64,000 nucleotides of DNA from Caecitellus pseudoparvulus (taxonomy: Eukaryota > Bigyra: Bicosoecida). The translations under genes and the position numbers were made by a program. This document shows, piece after piece, positions 29,007 to 40,424 of the stretch. The stretch covers positions 42,927 to 106,926 of the forward strand of contig CBFFRQ010000008.1 in the NCBI GenBank assembly GCA_965644315.1. The letters run 5' to 3'. The notes beneath the pieces are model-generated. The model was not told where the DNA came from. It saw nothing but the letters and a program-made list of their open reading frames with translations, and did no database searches. Each line of letters opens with the position of its first letter. Within the stretch, counting starts at the first letter, position 1.

Positions 29007-31150
29007 TCACCTCCACTTGCGGCGCCGAGCACTGGCAAGCGCCCGAGCAGCCAACACAGCCGCGCCACACACACAACAGCCAAAGCCCACAGCCAGCCCC
29101 AACCTCCAAACATCCCACGAGCAAGGCTGCAGCCATGGCAACCCTGACCCAAGCCCCACCCACAGCGTCTGATTCATCGTCACGTACGGTGCGAATGACT
29201 CCCCCCCCACCACAGCCACGCCTCGAGATGCTTGCAAAAGACACACCTCAGCGCCAGACGCTGGTGGACTTGCCCACTCATGACCCGCCAACGGATGAGC
29301 TGCCAGCGACCCCTGATGCCGTCCAAGCGCCACACGCCCACCATCCAACCTGCACACTGACCGGCGCAACCAAGACTGAACCGCCAATCGCTCCCTGCAC
29401 ACTGGTGTGAGGCAGTGCCACTTTCGCTGAACCCTCCCTTCCCGCAGCGCTGCCGCTGCACAAGCCACGGCGTGCTCACCGAAACCCCCCACATCAAACG
29501 AATCAGACGACACTGCTCCCAGCACACGCTGAACCTCCCTGCACTCGGCACACGCAGCGCCACCACAAGCGGCAGCGTCAATCATGGCACACTGTCCTGG
29601 CGTCAAGCTGCGCTCTTGACTCCAAACCACCCCATCACCAGTCACCTCAGCTGCCCACACGTCGTCCAGGTCCACACAGCCAGGAGCACACTGCGCACCC
29701 GACACAAGCACCAGCCTGCTGCGCGATGTAGCCACCTGCATGCCCATGCTGCGAGGTGCCGGCCATGCTGCCGAAGCCCGCACTGCCCGCAACAAGGCCC
29801 ACGTCACTGGGCGCCCCTGCTCCACGCTGCCACGCCACAGATCCCCAAGCACCAACCCCGCGCTGCTGCCCCGCGTGCGGAACTGGTGCCGCTCCAGCCC
29901 ACCCTGCAAAGCAGCCTGGACTGAGCACTGCGAACACGCCCCTCCGAACAAGAACAACGCCCCGCCACCGCCGTCGCGTGTGCTTGCATGGAACGTCATG
30001 TGCCCAGAGTGCCGACTGAGCGGCCACCGCCCAGTGACACTGTCAGCAACACACCCTGCAGAGCTCGAGTGCTCCAGCACAGACACACTGCCTGTCGCCT
30101 GCACTGACAAGCTCCACAGCTCGCATGAGTCCGCCAAGGGCGACGCAGATCCGCCCAACCGCCCCGCAAGAACACGACCCACGCCAGTGTCCCCAAGGCT
30201 CTTCAACTCCCCCTCCATCGCCTCCACCGAGCCGGTGACCTGAGACAGCAGCCCCCCAAACACCCACACCGCACGAAGAGCGTACTGCCCATCACCTCCC
30301 CCCACCTCGTAACTCGCAGTGGAAGCAGCTGAGGCACGGGCCAGCAACGCCTCAGCCAGCGACGCGGACAACCGAGACTGCTGCACAGAGGCACCCACGT
30401 GCCCCCAAAAGTACTCCTCCACTCGGGACCACCGGATGACCTGCTGGCCAGCGACATCTGCCTCCTCCCCCATCCACACCCTGCCATGGCTCGTACCGGG
30501 TGCATAGTGAAAGGCCGCCGCATCGAGCCCGGGGGCAGCACAGGCGTCTGACCCCCCTTTGCCCACGTCGCCCCCCAGCACCAACATGCCCCGCGGACCC
30601 ACAGCAGCTGTGAGACAGGAAGGGGGGCGCTTGCACAACACTCACCGTGGCTGGCACCGCACAGCTCACTCACAAACCACTGCGTTCATGCGGGGACATG
30701 GCACCACCCCTCCAGCCTCCCGTGGCACCATGGCCACCCGGCGAGGCGGGGAGCAGTCTGCAGCCTGGTGCACACCGGTTCCATGCCTGCGAAAGAGAAC
30801 CAGCGCAGCCTCAGTGACAGCGTCGCCCCAGGAGCGTCCCCGTGCCAACACCATGCGCTTCGGCAGTGTGCACGCTCAACAGAGCCAGCCGCTCTCCCTG
30901 GCCGCGCTCAGCAACCCAGCACACGCAGCCCCACGCACCACTCAGGACCCTGCTCCGACATCTGGTACCCAAACACAGACGTGAACCACACCTTCGATGC
31001 CGCGCCCTGCACCGTGGAGCAGTTGGCACGGAGGACGGCGCTGGCGCCGAAACGTGCGCGAAACTCCCCACACCCTCGCAGCACCTGAACCTCGCCCGCA
31101 GCACAGCAGAGGCTCAAGGTGACCAATGCCGATAGACACCCACGATGCAT
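29007..31150 (-). CDS. Kelch-like type I membrane protein (unit 2)
   Basis: Exons 31150-30925, 30874-30674 and 30607-29007 give 675 residues; the introns (50 and 66 bp) are GT-AG and phases fit, although the first has alternative donors. The protein begins with a signal peptide (MHRGCLSALVTLSLCCAAG). It carries several Kelch/galactose-oxidase-like beta-blade cores (GMLVLGGDVG, LRAVWVFGGLLS, GGALFLFGGACS, SRLVLVSGAQCAPGC, GVAVVGGES), with many cysteines between them. It ends with one membrane helix (LGLAVGFGCCVCGAAVLAA) and a short basic tail RRRKWR. It is therefore probably a surface protein with a beta-propeller ectodomain. It is divergent from the giant gene; the two are always duplicated together, which suggests that they are co-expressed or interact (inference). 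Confidence 0.8.
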
Positions 31151-31652
31151 GGCAGGCGATGACGCCGTGACCAAGCTGTCTCGGTGCTGCTCGAGTCAAG
31201 CCCCGCCCAATTGACGGATCGCCACCCAACTCTCCACTCCACAACAATGACTGTCATGCCACATTCAACACTGACACACGACACACAGCGAGGTTCACTT
31301 TTAGTGTTTACGTGCAACAGCAGCTCAGCGTTTTTCCACCTAGATTGAGTAAGTTGACAAGGTGGGAGTTTTGCCGCCAGTACTTTCGACGGCGGTGCGC
31401 AAGCAGCCATCCCTGCTCCACGCCAGCACACCGTCGGGTTCCCCCACAACAAGCCCTCCTGCAGCCATCGCTGTATAGATCACAGACGTGTCGGGGTGGA
31501 CTGGACGTGGCCATTGCTGCTCTGACTCGCCACGGCCTGCTTCCCCAGTTTGCCGGCCGCACTCGACTGCACAGCTCTTGCCCACAGCCTGCACACCCCA
31601 CACAGCGCTTCTTGCCGTTGACGTGCACACAGGGACTCCACTTCTTTCAGCC
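31151..31652. promoter_or_regulatory. Bidirectional promoter region, unit 2
   Basis: Nearly identical to 19331-19832 of unit 1, including the CCCCGCCCAATTGACGGATC block near 31201. An in-frame TAG near 31474 and the absence of any in-frame ATG before 31653 support the start chosen for giant gene 2. Confidence 0.45.
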
Positions 31653-34600
31653 ATGAGTGGTCCCACTGGTCACCCTGCACTTGTGCCTGCCCAGGCTGCT
31701 CGCCAGCCACGTCTGCGGCAGTGCAGACCGCTGCAACGCCTGGCACTTCCCTGCGTCATTGCACTATGCCTTGCGCTGCTGCCCATCGGCCGCGGTGTCA
31801 TAAACGAGACGTTTCCACAGGCACTGCAACGCCAACTGCGTTTTCAGTCCTATGAGCCGATTCCCGCCTCCGCGTGGAGTGCAGGCGTCGCAGGCGACAC
31901 GCTGGCCCTGAGCACAAAAGCACGCATTGGCGCCAGCTCACACGGCACAGAGCACAATGCGACGCTGTTCGTGGAAGCCGCCCACGTGTCTGTGCATGAG
32001 GAGCTCCTGAGGTGGGACTTCAACATCAGCGTCAACGGCAGCCTGCCCCTTGCAGGCAACGCCTCCTCCGCTGCCATGCCACACGTCAGCTTCTGGGCAG
32101 TGGGCACGATGGTGGACCTGTTCGTGCAGGACCACGCGCCCATGCCGTGGGCCAACCGCAGCACCTGGCGCAACGCCTCCGCCACCATCCCGCTCCGTGC
32201 CGAGGGCTCCAGCACTGTGCACGAGGTGACGCTGCAAGGACCAGCCAACCTCTTCGTCATCTTCAAACTCGTGTGGACGCAGGGCTACCCCGAGCCCCGC
32301 GTGGCCTGCCACACAGTGCACAGGTGGCATCACTGGGCGTGGCAGCGTGTGGACGGTGCTCGGCTGTGCTCGGGGCTGGTGTGGGGCCACCCAGTCCTGC
32401 CCTCACAGATCACACCTGCCCCGACGCCGGCTCACCCTCGCGCCTGGACACCAGGCACACACCACCTGCGTGCCGTGCTGCACGCCCCAGTGCAGGATGC
32501 ATTGCTGCCCTTCCACATGGCTGCCGCTCTGCAGCACCCACAAGATGACCCGGTGCTCTTGGAGATCCGAGGCCTCCAGCTGCATTCCCTGCGAGCACTG
32601 CCTGAGGGCCCAGCAGCAGTCAGCTGGTCAGTGCAAGCGTGGACTGCGGGGCAGCGTGTGCATGACCCTGGCAGTGGGCCACCTCATCCCCCTCGTGTGG
32701 AGCTCGTGCCAGTGACACTGAGCACCAAAATGGTCAGCATTGGATACACGCACGCATGTGCCATCACCGGTCCACATGCTGGGGTCAAGTGCTTCGGGGC
32801 AGGCGGCAACCAGCTCAACTTCTTCGCTGGCAAGGGCCGCCTGGGCTACGGCGGCATCGACAACGTCGGCGTGGAGAAGACGCTGAAAGACGTCCCCTTC
32901 GTGCAGCTGCCCCGCCCAGCCAGGCACATCCGAGCGGGGCAGCTGGCGACGTGTGCCACTCTCAACAACGGCACGCTGTACTGCTGGGGTGAGGGCGGCA
33001 CGGGCATCTTGGGCCACGGCGGCGGGCATGATGTCGGGGATGACCCGGGTGAGACACCCCTGTCCTCCGGCCCCGTGCCCGTCGTGGGACGCGTCACCAT
33101 GACAGCCATCGGCGAGCAGCACGCCTGTGCTCTGCTGGACACAGGGCATGTGCGCTGCTGGGGCAGTGGCCTCGGAGGACGCACTGGGTACGCGTCGCAG
33201 AGCCCAATCCTGGACGCGTCCACAGCCGGCATCGTGCGCCTGTCTGACCTGGCCGTGTCCATTGACTCCATGTGGGGCTTCACATGTGCTCTGCTGGTGA
33301 GTGCTGATGTGCAGTGCTGGGGCACAGGGTCCTTTGAGCCGCTCGCAGGCGGCGCTGGGTGGCTGGGCCTGGGGTACCTCACCGATGTGGGGGACAATGA
33401 GCACCCTGCTGACGTCGGGCCCGTGCCGTTGGGCGGCAAGGTGCTGGACATGTCAGTGGGCATGTTCCACGCCTGTGCGTTGATGCTGTCTGGGGGTGTG
33501 CGGTGTTGGGGTGCCAACGATGAGTCCTTTCAGTTCAGTGGAGGTCTCTCATTTCCACTTTCTGGACGTCTGGGCATCGGCAGCACAGCCAGCATGGGTG
33601 ACGATGAGCCTGCCTCCGCCTCCCCCATCATCCAGCTGCCGTGGGAGGTGACCAGCATCTGCTCGTCATTCTGGAACAACTGTGTCACGACCGTGAGCGG
33701 GCAGTCCATGTGCTGGGGTGGCGAGGACTATGGTGAGGCGGGCGTCGGGCGTCAGAAGTACCCCTACAGTGTGACGGAGAAGCGGTCCATCGGAGACGAT
33801 GAAGTGCCGTGGATGCAAGGGTGGATGCAGAATGGCGCCCCCGTCAGCTTCATGAGCTGTGGCACTTCCAGTCAGTTCATTGGCCTGCAGGGCGGCGGCA
33901 TCCGCTACATCGGCGCGCTGGGAGAGGGGCGCTCAGCAACAGGCAAGCTGCGCATCGCGGATACACGACGATATGAAGCACACCAGGTCATCCTCACACC
34001 ACAAGCACTGCATGCAAAGCTTGCAGCAGTGAGTGTGCTGCGCCTGGCCGCTCCTGAGTTCACAGACACAGCCAGTATTCACATCGGGGACACCGTCGCA
34101 TGCGCGCTGACGCGGTGGAAGGGTGTCAGGTGTTGGGGCCAGAACGTTTGGTTGAGGCTGGGAAGGGAAGAGCCTTCCACACATGTCGGGCGTGTCAACT
34201 TGGGACAGCGCTCCACCGCACTGCTGCTGCCTGGCCCGGTGGAGGAGCTGTCTGTTGGCTCACATCACTCTTGCGCTCGACTGCAAGATGCTAGCGTGCG
34301 CTGCTGGGGGTACAACTGGGGTTCTCGGGCCGGTTCAGGCCTGTGGTACCTGTCAGCGGCATCCTCCACCCCGATTGCACTTGGTGGGACGCCTGTAGCC
34401 ATATCGGCCGGCGATGATCACTCCTGCGCCGTGCTATCGTCGGGGCAAGTGCAGTGCTGGGGAGTCAATGTGTATGGTGAGAGATTCCACCCAAACTCGT
34501 ACGTCTCTTCGTCAGGTCAACCTGCGAATGCCATCGCTCCTGCCAGGCAGGTGTGCGCTGGCTCTCGCATGACATGCCTGCTGCTTGATGACGGTCGTGT

Positions 34601-37600
34601 CCAGTGTGTTGGCAACACGCACGGTGGCATCCAGGGAACAGGGAGCACTTTCTACACGTCAGAGACGACCCCTCTGACCACGTTGAACTCGGTAGGCACC
34701 GTGCAGCTGTCTGAGCTTGCCAGCTCTATTTCATGTGGCGCCCATCACGCTTGTGCAGTGCTGGCCAGTGGGGCTGTGCAATGTTGGGGCGCAGGCGGGT
34801 ACTTGGCGACCTCACGGGCCAGGCTTGGACACCCAGGCTTGACTAGCTTCGACATTGGAGACAATGAAACGCCAGCCTCCCTCGGCCCTGTGCAGCTGTC
34901 TGGACCTGCTGTCGCGGTGGAAGCGGGCCCCATCCAATCCTGTGCAGTGCTCGCTACAGGCCACTTGCAGTGCTGGGGCCGGAACTTCAAGGGAGAGCTC
35001 TTCTACGGCCACACCGACACCGTCGGCGCCACCATCACACCGCATCAGGCTGGGCTCTCCCCACTGCCCCCCACAGTGCAGCAGGTGGCCGCTGGTTACG
35101 AAGCCACCTGCGTCCTGCTGCATGGCGGGCACATTCGGTGTGTCGGTGACAATTCTCAGGGCCTGCTGGGCTCGGGCTTCCCGGGCATCGTGGGCCAACA
35201 CGGACTGCCTCGCTACATGCTCAACCCATCCCCACAGGTGCTGGACCTGGGGCAGCATGTGGCCATTTCCTCCCTGCTTCCCGGTCTCCGCGCCCTGGGC
35301 AGTGTCATGCAGTGGGCCAGCATCGCCCAGGTGCGCTCGTGCCCCTCCTGCCCCATGAAGGACGTGGAGTCCCTCCCACCCTGGCTCATGAGCGTCATGC
35401 GTGGGGCCGAGTTCATCGACATGCTGCCCCCTGCCGCCTCCACCGGCATTCTGTGCCGGCAGCGCGGCATGCCGACGCGCTCTGGAGTGGACCTGTGTGC
35501 ACCCTACCAAGCCTGCAGTCGTGACCTGGATGCATCTGCTGAGCTGCAGCCCTTCGCTGAGACGTGTGTGTGGCCCGAGGACTGGTCCATGGACACCATC
35601 CTCCAAGTGACTGCCGTGACTGACCAGGCGGCACAAGGCAAGCCTGCAGTGTCGCCTGCCGCGGGGGGCCTGCAGGTGAAGCTGGTGGGGCGCTTCTGGC
35701 CCCTCACCATTCTCCGTCGCGAAGCCGTGCCGTTCACTGTCTTGATAGGTGCCGCGCCCTGCACAGCCCCTCAGCTGGCGTCCGTGTCAGAGCTGACGTG
35801 CATCACGCCTCCACTGCCGGACACAAACCTCACCTCAGGCGCTGCCATCCGCATCGAGCACAGCGTCCCCAATGTCCCCAGCCCTGTGCGGAGTCCGCCT
35901 GATGTGGTGGTGCAGTATGCGCCGCCACTGCTGAGCTTCGTGCAGCCAGCCCAGGATCTCCCCGTCGCAGGCGCGGACGTGACTGTGCGTGGCGCGCACC
36001 TCGGCCAGACGCTGTCCAGTACGGCCAGTGTGCCGTGGCTCCTGCCGCTGACTGCTGTGCACGTTGCTGTGCTGGAGCACCCCCTCGAAGCGGCTCCAGC
36101 ATCCCGCTGCAACGTGACGTCAGTGTCAGTGGCGTCCATTCAGTGCACCATGCCGCCTGGCCTGGGCACGGTGTGGCTGCGTGTCACTGTGGCTGGGCAG
36201 ACTGCCCTTGACATGCTGGAGGTGTCATACGCGGCGCCCCTCGTCACTTCAGTGGCGCCTGCCACTCTCCTGTGGTCCCCGCCCGCCAACGCCAGCCAGG
36301 CGTCGCTCCACATCCACGGGTCAGCTCTGGGACTGCGAGCCCAGGACTTGGACGTGACTGTCGCTGGCGCACCCTGTGGACAGATCCTGTGGCATGACAG
36401 CACCCACATCGAGTGCGCTGCCGTGAACACCAGTGCCGTGGACACATCGGCATCATCGGGAGATGTCATGCTTCGTGTGCTGCCCACTGGCCACGAGACA
36501 AGCCTGTCGGCAGCAGTGCGTGTCTTCGGACCCATGCGCGTCACAGGCGCAGCTCCACTGACTGTCCCATGGGGAGGCGGCACTATGACTGTGTTTGGGC
36601 TGGAGTTCGGCCTGCTGGGAGTTGGGGGGAGCATCGACGCAGTGACCATGAACGGCGTGCCCTGCACCGGAGTTGTGGTGTCGGCTTCTTCCCTCTCGTG
36701 CTCCCTGCCACCCGGAGTCGGTGGGCTGTCCCCCATCGTTGTGCGGCGTGCCGCCGGCGCCGAGGCCCAGTTTGTCAGTGCGTCCTTGGCTTATGACCCG
36801 CCCCGTCTCAGCCACACACAGCCCAGCGTCTTGTCCGCAGCGTTGCCTGGGGCTCAGGGCACCACCACTCTGACTGTGCACGGCCAAGGCTTCGGCCAGC
36901 CGGGTGCTTGCCCGGTGCATGCAACGGTTGGATCACAGACGTGCATCGTGCAGCACGTGTCCAACACCACGCTCCTGTGCACGGGCCTGAACGCGACGGC
37001 ACTGCTGGCCGTAGCAAGTGCGACGGTGCAAGTGACAGTGGCTGGGCGCCCCTGCCCGTCGCCGCTAAACCTGCGCGTGCTGCAGAAGCCATCTGTGGCG
37101 GCCATGCAACCGTCGGTCGTGACGGCTGCAGGGGGCACGGAGGTGACGCTGCTGGGTGTGGACTTCGGGGGGGGGGCTCTTTCCGATGTGCAGGAGGTGC
37201 TGATTGGCGCCGCCACCTGTGCCATCTTGACGGTGAGCTCCACCAGCATCCGCTGCAGGACACCTTCCAAGCAAGTCGCTGGCGGGAGCCCTGTGGCGGC
37301 CACTGTGCGCCTTGCCTCTGGCTTCCAGGACACTCTGCCCAATGCCCTGATCTACACTGAAGCAGAGATCTTCCGCGTCGAAGGGGGCACCCTCATGCCT
37401 GCCGCTCGCCTTGGGGTCGCCACAGCGACACTCAGCGCCTTTGGCCTGGCCTTGGGTGCACCGGGCATGGCCAGTCCTGGCAATGTGTCCATCGCGGGTG
37501 TCGACTGTGCTGCAGCAGGTGGTGTTGTCAGCCTTGCTGCCAATGCCCGCAGTGTGACGTGTGATGGGCTCGACCCTGGCGTCCTGCCACAGCAACAGGC

Positions 37601-40424
37601 TGGCTCAGCCACGACTGTGCAGCTGGTCGTGACGACCAATGAAGGCCTGCAGCTGACTGCACCTGCTGGCACTGTGCAGCTCCTGGGGCCACCACAAGTG
37701 GAAACGCTCGTCCCGCCGCAGGTGCGTGCAGGGGAAGCCGTCGCTGTGCTCGGGCGCAACTTCGGCCTGCAACGTGGCGACGTTCAAGAGGTGCTGGTCG
37801 GCAGCGTTCCCGTGCCAGACGAGGCGTGGGAGTGGAACAGCCAGGGCAGCATCAGCATCACGGCTGTGCCCGAGCCCGCCACCTTGGTCCTGTCCAGCCT
37901 CGTAGATCTGCCAGTGGTGCTGCGCCTGGCCAACGGCCACAGTGCAGTGTCCACCCCCCCGGCTGTCTTAACGTACGACGTGCCGCCCTCTGCCCCCCGC
38001 AACGCACCAGGCGAGCCCTGCCTGTACCGCGAGGGGCCAGGCGGCAACATCAGGGCAAGCTTCCTGTGGGAAGACGACACTGCCACTCGCCTTTCGCCTG
38101 TTGCGGCATGGATCGTGCATGTGTCTGTGCAACCCTGGATGGAGGGCGGACGGTACACCCAGCGAGTCGTGCCGACATCAGGCGAGTCGGTGGGCGACGT
38201 GCTGGTGTCGGACGCAGGGATTGGGCCGTGCAGTCACTTGCGAGTGGATGGGAGGAGCGCATCCACTCGCGTCATTGACCTGCGCATTCTGGAGTCGCCT
38301 CAACGCCCCGTGTGGGTGCGTGTCAGTGCGGCAACAGGCGTGGCCGACCCTGCCCTGCGCGGCCCGCCCAGTTCTGTGGGTGGGCCAGTCTTCCCCCAGT
38401 GCTTGCCAGCGCAGTACATTGCCACTCAGCACGCGAGGCAGGGGCGGTGGGGTGGCGCAGTGTGCCTTGCCTGTCCCGACGGCGCCGTGTGTGGGGGCTT
38501 GCCATGGGAAGGCATGCGGGCGGCTGCAGGCTACTACAGGGTGCCCTGGAGCGAGCATGGCCTGACGTTCCAGCGGTGCACAGACCCGACGCTGTGCCCG
38601 CCAGCGGTCAATGTGCGCTTGACTGCGCAGCAGCTGGCGTATGTGCGCCCCCAGTGGAACGTGACACGCCCCAACTCCACGTCAGAAGGGCAGCACCCCG
38701 GTCTGCCGGCAGCTTTCCAGGCCCAGCAGCTGGACATCCAAGCACCTGCCGAGGACGGCTTCACTGTGCAGCAGGGCGACGCATCGAACTCCTCCGCTAC
38801 AGATCTGGCCGTGGCCTCGAACTGTGTTGCTGGGCACACTGGCCCCATGTGCAGCAAGTGTGCTGTGGGGTATGGGCGCCTGGGCACGCCTCAGTGTGCG
38901 CCGTGTGAGGGCGGGTCCAGTCGCTCCATCGGGTTGATTTTCGTCTTCTTCGTACTCATGGTGGCGGTGGTGGTGTGGCTGGTGCGGGGTCAAGTGCAAC
39001 TTTCAAAGGCGGACAAGAAAGACCACAGTGTTGCCAAGAAAGTCCTCGTCACGCACATACAGCAGACTGCCCTCATGATGTCCTTTGACCTGGAGTGGCC
39101 AGACCCCTTCAAGACTCTGCTTGCTGTGTCTGACACAGCTGCTGCCAGCAGCGCACAAATCGCATCCCTGGACTGCGTGCGCTCCAAGGAGGTGCCCAAC
39201 GCGCCCAGCTCCTCCTTCCGCATGCAGGTTCTCCTCACGGTGGCCGCCCCTGCCATCATCCTCTCCGTATGCCTTCTGGGTGCCTTCGGGCTGGCTGCGC
39301 TGAAGTCTCGCCCCGACTGGGCTGAGGCTCGCCGCCGCGTCATTGTCGCCGTCCTGGTCGTGGCATTCTTGTTCTACGCGCCCCTCACTCGCACAGTCAT
39401 GCAGCTGTTTACATGTGTGAGTGTGGGCGGAGAGCAGCGCCTGCTGAATGACTTGGAGGTGCTGTGTGACTCGTCTGGAAACTTGGCGTGGGTGTATGGC
39501 TTGGGCGTGCCGCTGCTCGTGGTGTTCGTCGCTGGCATGCCAGCGGCCATTGCCCACACCCTGTACAGTCGACGCACTCGTCTGCAAGACTCATCATGGC
39601 ACCGCCGCACGTTTGGATTCTTGTATGTCGACTACAAGCCGCAGTACTACTGGTACGAGGTGGTCATCATGGCCCGCAAGGCCCTGTTTGCCACGGTGCT
39701 CGTGGCGCTGCGCCCCATCGGGCTGCTGTGGCAGATTGCATTCGGCATGCTCGTGCTGTCTGCAGCCTGCATCGCCTCTGCCACCTGGGCGCCCTTCATC
39801 AACCCCACCTTCAACTCCCTCGACTTGGCATCCTTGGCGCTGTCCATGACCACACTTGCAGGCGGCGCCATTCTGTACCAGGGCGCAGTGGAGCAGCGCA
39901 GAGCAGACGCAGTCGGTGGCTCGCCGCCGTGGCCTCACTACAGTGCTGCAGGCCAGACTGTCACAGTGCTGCTCACCTTGGCCAACATCATCTTCGTCGT
40001 GGGCATGGTGGCTTGGATGGCGCGCTCCTTCTACAACGAGGAGATCTCCCCCCGCCTCAGCGTCGCCAAAGCCAAGCACAAAGAGGGCATCTTGAAGGCG
40101 TCTCGGCTGCACCACAAGCTTGCCAAGGTCAACAAGGTCTCTGACAAGCCCAAGAGCTCCGTGCTGGGGAAGACTGGAGCTCTGCCTTCTCCAGCTGCTC
40201 TGCCGGTGGGGCATGATGCCAAGCATGCACCTGCCAGCGCTCCGGACACGCCAGGCGCTGAATCATCACAAACAGGCATGGCCCAATCCCCGGTGGTTGC
40301 TCGTGGACGTGCACCCCAGGAGAAGACAGCCGTTGCAGCCATTGCGGGAAGGTCAGTGTTGACGCCTGGCAGCCGTGCTGCGCGTGTGCGAACAAGCTTG
40401 GCTATGGCAGAATCGAAGAAGTGA
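31653..40424 (+). CDS. Giant RCC1/IPT surface protein, copy 2 (full length)
   Basis: A 2,923-residue single-exon protein with the same plan as copy 1: signal peptide, glycosylated beta domain, fourteen RCC1-like repeats, IPT/TIG domains, a fibronectin-like segment and a Cys-rich segment including MCSKCAVGYG and QCAPCEGGSSRS. The membrane part starts with IGLIFVFFVLMVAVVVWLV (about residues 2425-2445) and has around seven further helices; between helices lies the conserved-looking loop FLYVDYKPQYYWYEVVIMAR. The cytoplasmic tail is Lys/Ser/Ala-rich. Fourteen RCC1 repeats would make two seven-bladed propellers. The helical part resembles multi-pass domains found behind IPT or EGF ectodomains in other protist surface proteins, but I cannot name a ligand or transport activity. 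Most residues match copies 1 and 3; differences concentrate in RCC1 loops. Confidence 0.88.
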   Translation: MSGPTGHPALVPAQAARQPRLRQCRPLQRLALPCVIALCLALLPIGRGVINETFPQALQRQLRFQSYEPIPASAWSAGVAGDTLALSTKARIGASSHGTEHNATLFVEAAHVSVHEELLRWDFNISVNGSLPLAGNASSAAMPHVSFWAVGTMVDLFVQDHAPMPWANRSTWRNASATIPLRAEGSSTVHEVTLQGPANLFVIFKLVWTQGYPEPRVACHTVHRWHHWAWQRVDGARLCSGLVWGHPVLPSQITPAPTPAHPRAWTPGTHHLRAVLHAPVQDALLPFHMAAALQHPQDDPVLLEIRGLQLHSLRALPEGPAAVSWSVQAWTAGQRVHDPGSGPPHPPRVELVPVTLSTKMVSIGYTHACAITGPHAGVKCFGAGGNQLNFFAGKGRLGYGGIDNVGVEKTLKDVPFVQLPRPARHIRAGQLATCATLNNGTLYCWGEGGTGILGHGGGHDVGDDPGETPLSSGPVPVVGRVTMTAIGEQHACALLDTGHVRCWGSGLGGRTGYASQSPILDASTAGIVRLSDLAVSIDSMWGFTCALLVSADVQCWGTGSFEPLAGGAGWLGLGYLTDVGDNEHPADVGPVPLGGKVLDMSVGMFHACALMLSGGVRCWGANDESFQFSGGLSFPLSGRLGIGSTASMGDDEPASASPIIQLPWEVTSICSSFWNNCVTTVSGQSMCWGGEDYGEAGVGRQKYPYSVTEKRSIGDDEVPWMQGWMQNGAPVSFMSCGTSSQFIGLQGGGIRYIGALGEGRSATGKLRIADTRRYEAHQVILTPQALHAKLAAVSVLRLAAPEFTDTASIHIGDTVACALTRWKGVRCWGQNVWLRLGREEPSTHVGRVNLGQRSTALLLPGPVEELSVGSHHSCARLQDASVRCWGYNWGSRAGSGLWYLSAASSTPIALGGTPVAISAGDDHSCAVLSSGQVQCWGVNVYGERFHPNSYVSSSGQPANAIAPARQVCAGSRMTCLLLDDGRVQCVGNTHGGIQGTGSTFYTSETTPLTTLNSVGTVQLSELASSISCGAHHACAVLASGAVQCWGAGGYLATSRARLGHPGLTSFDIGDNETPASLGPVQLSGPAVAVEAGPIQSCAVLATGHLQCWGRNFKGELFYGHTDTVGATITPHQAGLSPLPPTVQQVAAGYEATCVLLHGGHIRCVGDNSQGLLGSGFPGIVGQHGLPRYMLNPSPQVLDLGQHVAISSLLPGLRALGSVMQWASIAQVRSCPSCPMKDVESLPPWLMSVMRGAEFIDMLPPAASTGILCRQRGMPTRSGVDLCAPYQACSRDLDASAELQPFAETCVWPEDWSMDTILQVTAVTDQAAQGKPAVSPAAGGLQVKLVGRFWPLTILRREAVPFTVLIGAAPCTAPQLASVSELTCITPPLPDTNLTSGAAIRIEHSVPNVPSPVRSPPDVVVQYAPPLLSFVQPAQDLPVAGADVTVRGAHLGQTLSSTASVPWLLPLTAVHVAVLEHPLEAAPASRCNVTSVSVASIQCTMPPGLGTVWLRVTVAGQTALDMLEVSYAAPLVTSVAPATLLWSPPANASQASLHIHGSALGLRAQDLDVTVAGAPCGQILWHDSTHIECAAVNTSAVDTSASSGDVMLRVLPTGHETSLSAAVRVFGPMRVTGAAPLTVPWGGGTMTVFGLEFGLLGVGGSIDAVTMNGVPCTGVVVSASSLSCSLPPGVGGLSPIVVRRAAGAEAQFVSASLAYDPPRLSHTQPSVLSAALPGAQGTTTLTVHGQGFGQPGACPVHATVGSQTCIVQHVSNTTLLCTGLNATALLAVASATVQVTVAGRPCPSPLNLRVLQKPSVAAMQPSVVTAAGGTEVTLLGVDFGGGALSDVQEVLIGAATCAILTVSSTSIRCRTPSKQVAGGSPVAATVRLASGFQDTLPNALIYTEAEIFRVEGGTLMPAARLGVATATLSAFGLALGAPGMASPGNVSIAGVDCAAAGGVVSLAANARSVTCDGLDPGVLPQQQAGSATTVQLVVTTNEGLQLTAPAGTVQLLGPPQVETLVPPQVRAGEAVAVLGRNFGLQRGDVQEVLVGSVPVPDEAWEWNSQGSISITAVPEPATLVLSSLVDLPVVLRLANGHSAVSTPPAVLTYDVPPSAPRNAPGEPCLYREGPGGNIRASFLWEDDTATRLSPVAAWIVHVSVQPWMEGGRYTQRVVPTSGESVGDVLVSDAGIGPCSHLRVDGRSASTRVIDLRILESPQRPVWVRVSAATGVADPALRGPPSSVGGPVFPQCLPAQYIATQHARQGRWGGAVCLACPDGAVCGGLPWEGMRAAAGYYRVPWSEHGLTFQRCTDPTLCPPAVNVRLTAQQLAYVRPQWNVTRPNSTSEGQHPGLPAAFQAQQLDIQAPAEDGFTVQQGDASNSSATDLAVASNCVAGHTGPMCSKCAVGYGRLGTPQCAPCEGGSSRSIGLIFVFFVLMVAVVVWLVRGQVQLSKADKKDHSVAKKVLVTHIQQTALMMSFDLEWPDPFKTLLAVSDTAAASSAQIASLDCVRSKEVPNAPSSSFRMQVLLTVAAPAIILSVCLLGAFGLAALKSRPDWAEARRRVIVAVLVVAFLFYAPLTRTVMQLFTCVSVGGEQRLLNDLEVLCDSSGNLAWVYGLGVPLLVVFVAGMPAAIAHTLYSRRTRLQDSSWHRRTFGFLYVDYKPQYYWYEVVIMARKALFATVLVALRPIGLLWQIAFGMLVLSAACIASATWAPFINPTFNSLDLASLALSMTTLAGGAILYQGAVEQRRADAVGGSPPWPHYSAAGQTVTVLLTLANIIFVVGMVAWMARSFYNEEISPRLSVAKAKHKEGILKASRLHHKLAKVNKVSDKPKSSVLGKTGALPSPAALPVGHDAKHAPASAPDTPGAESSQTGMAQSPVVARGRAPQEKTAVAAIAGRSVLTPGSRAARVRTSLAMAESKK

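Noticed and set aside
28373-29410. Plus-strand open frame across the unit-2 spacer and Kelch 3' end (also 40719-41459 in unit 3)
   Set aside because: Covers antisense of the Kelch-like exon in a His/Pro/Thr-rich shadow frame; not conserved as protein relative to the real frames.
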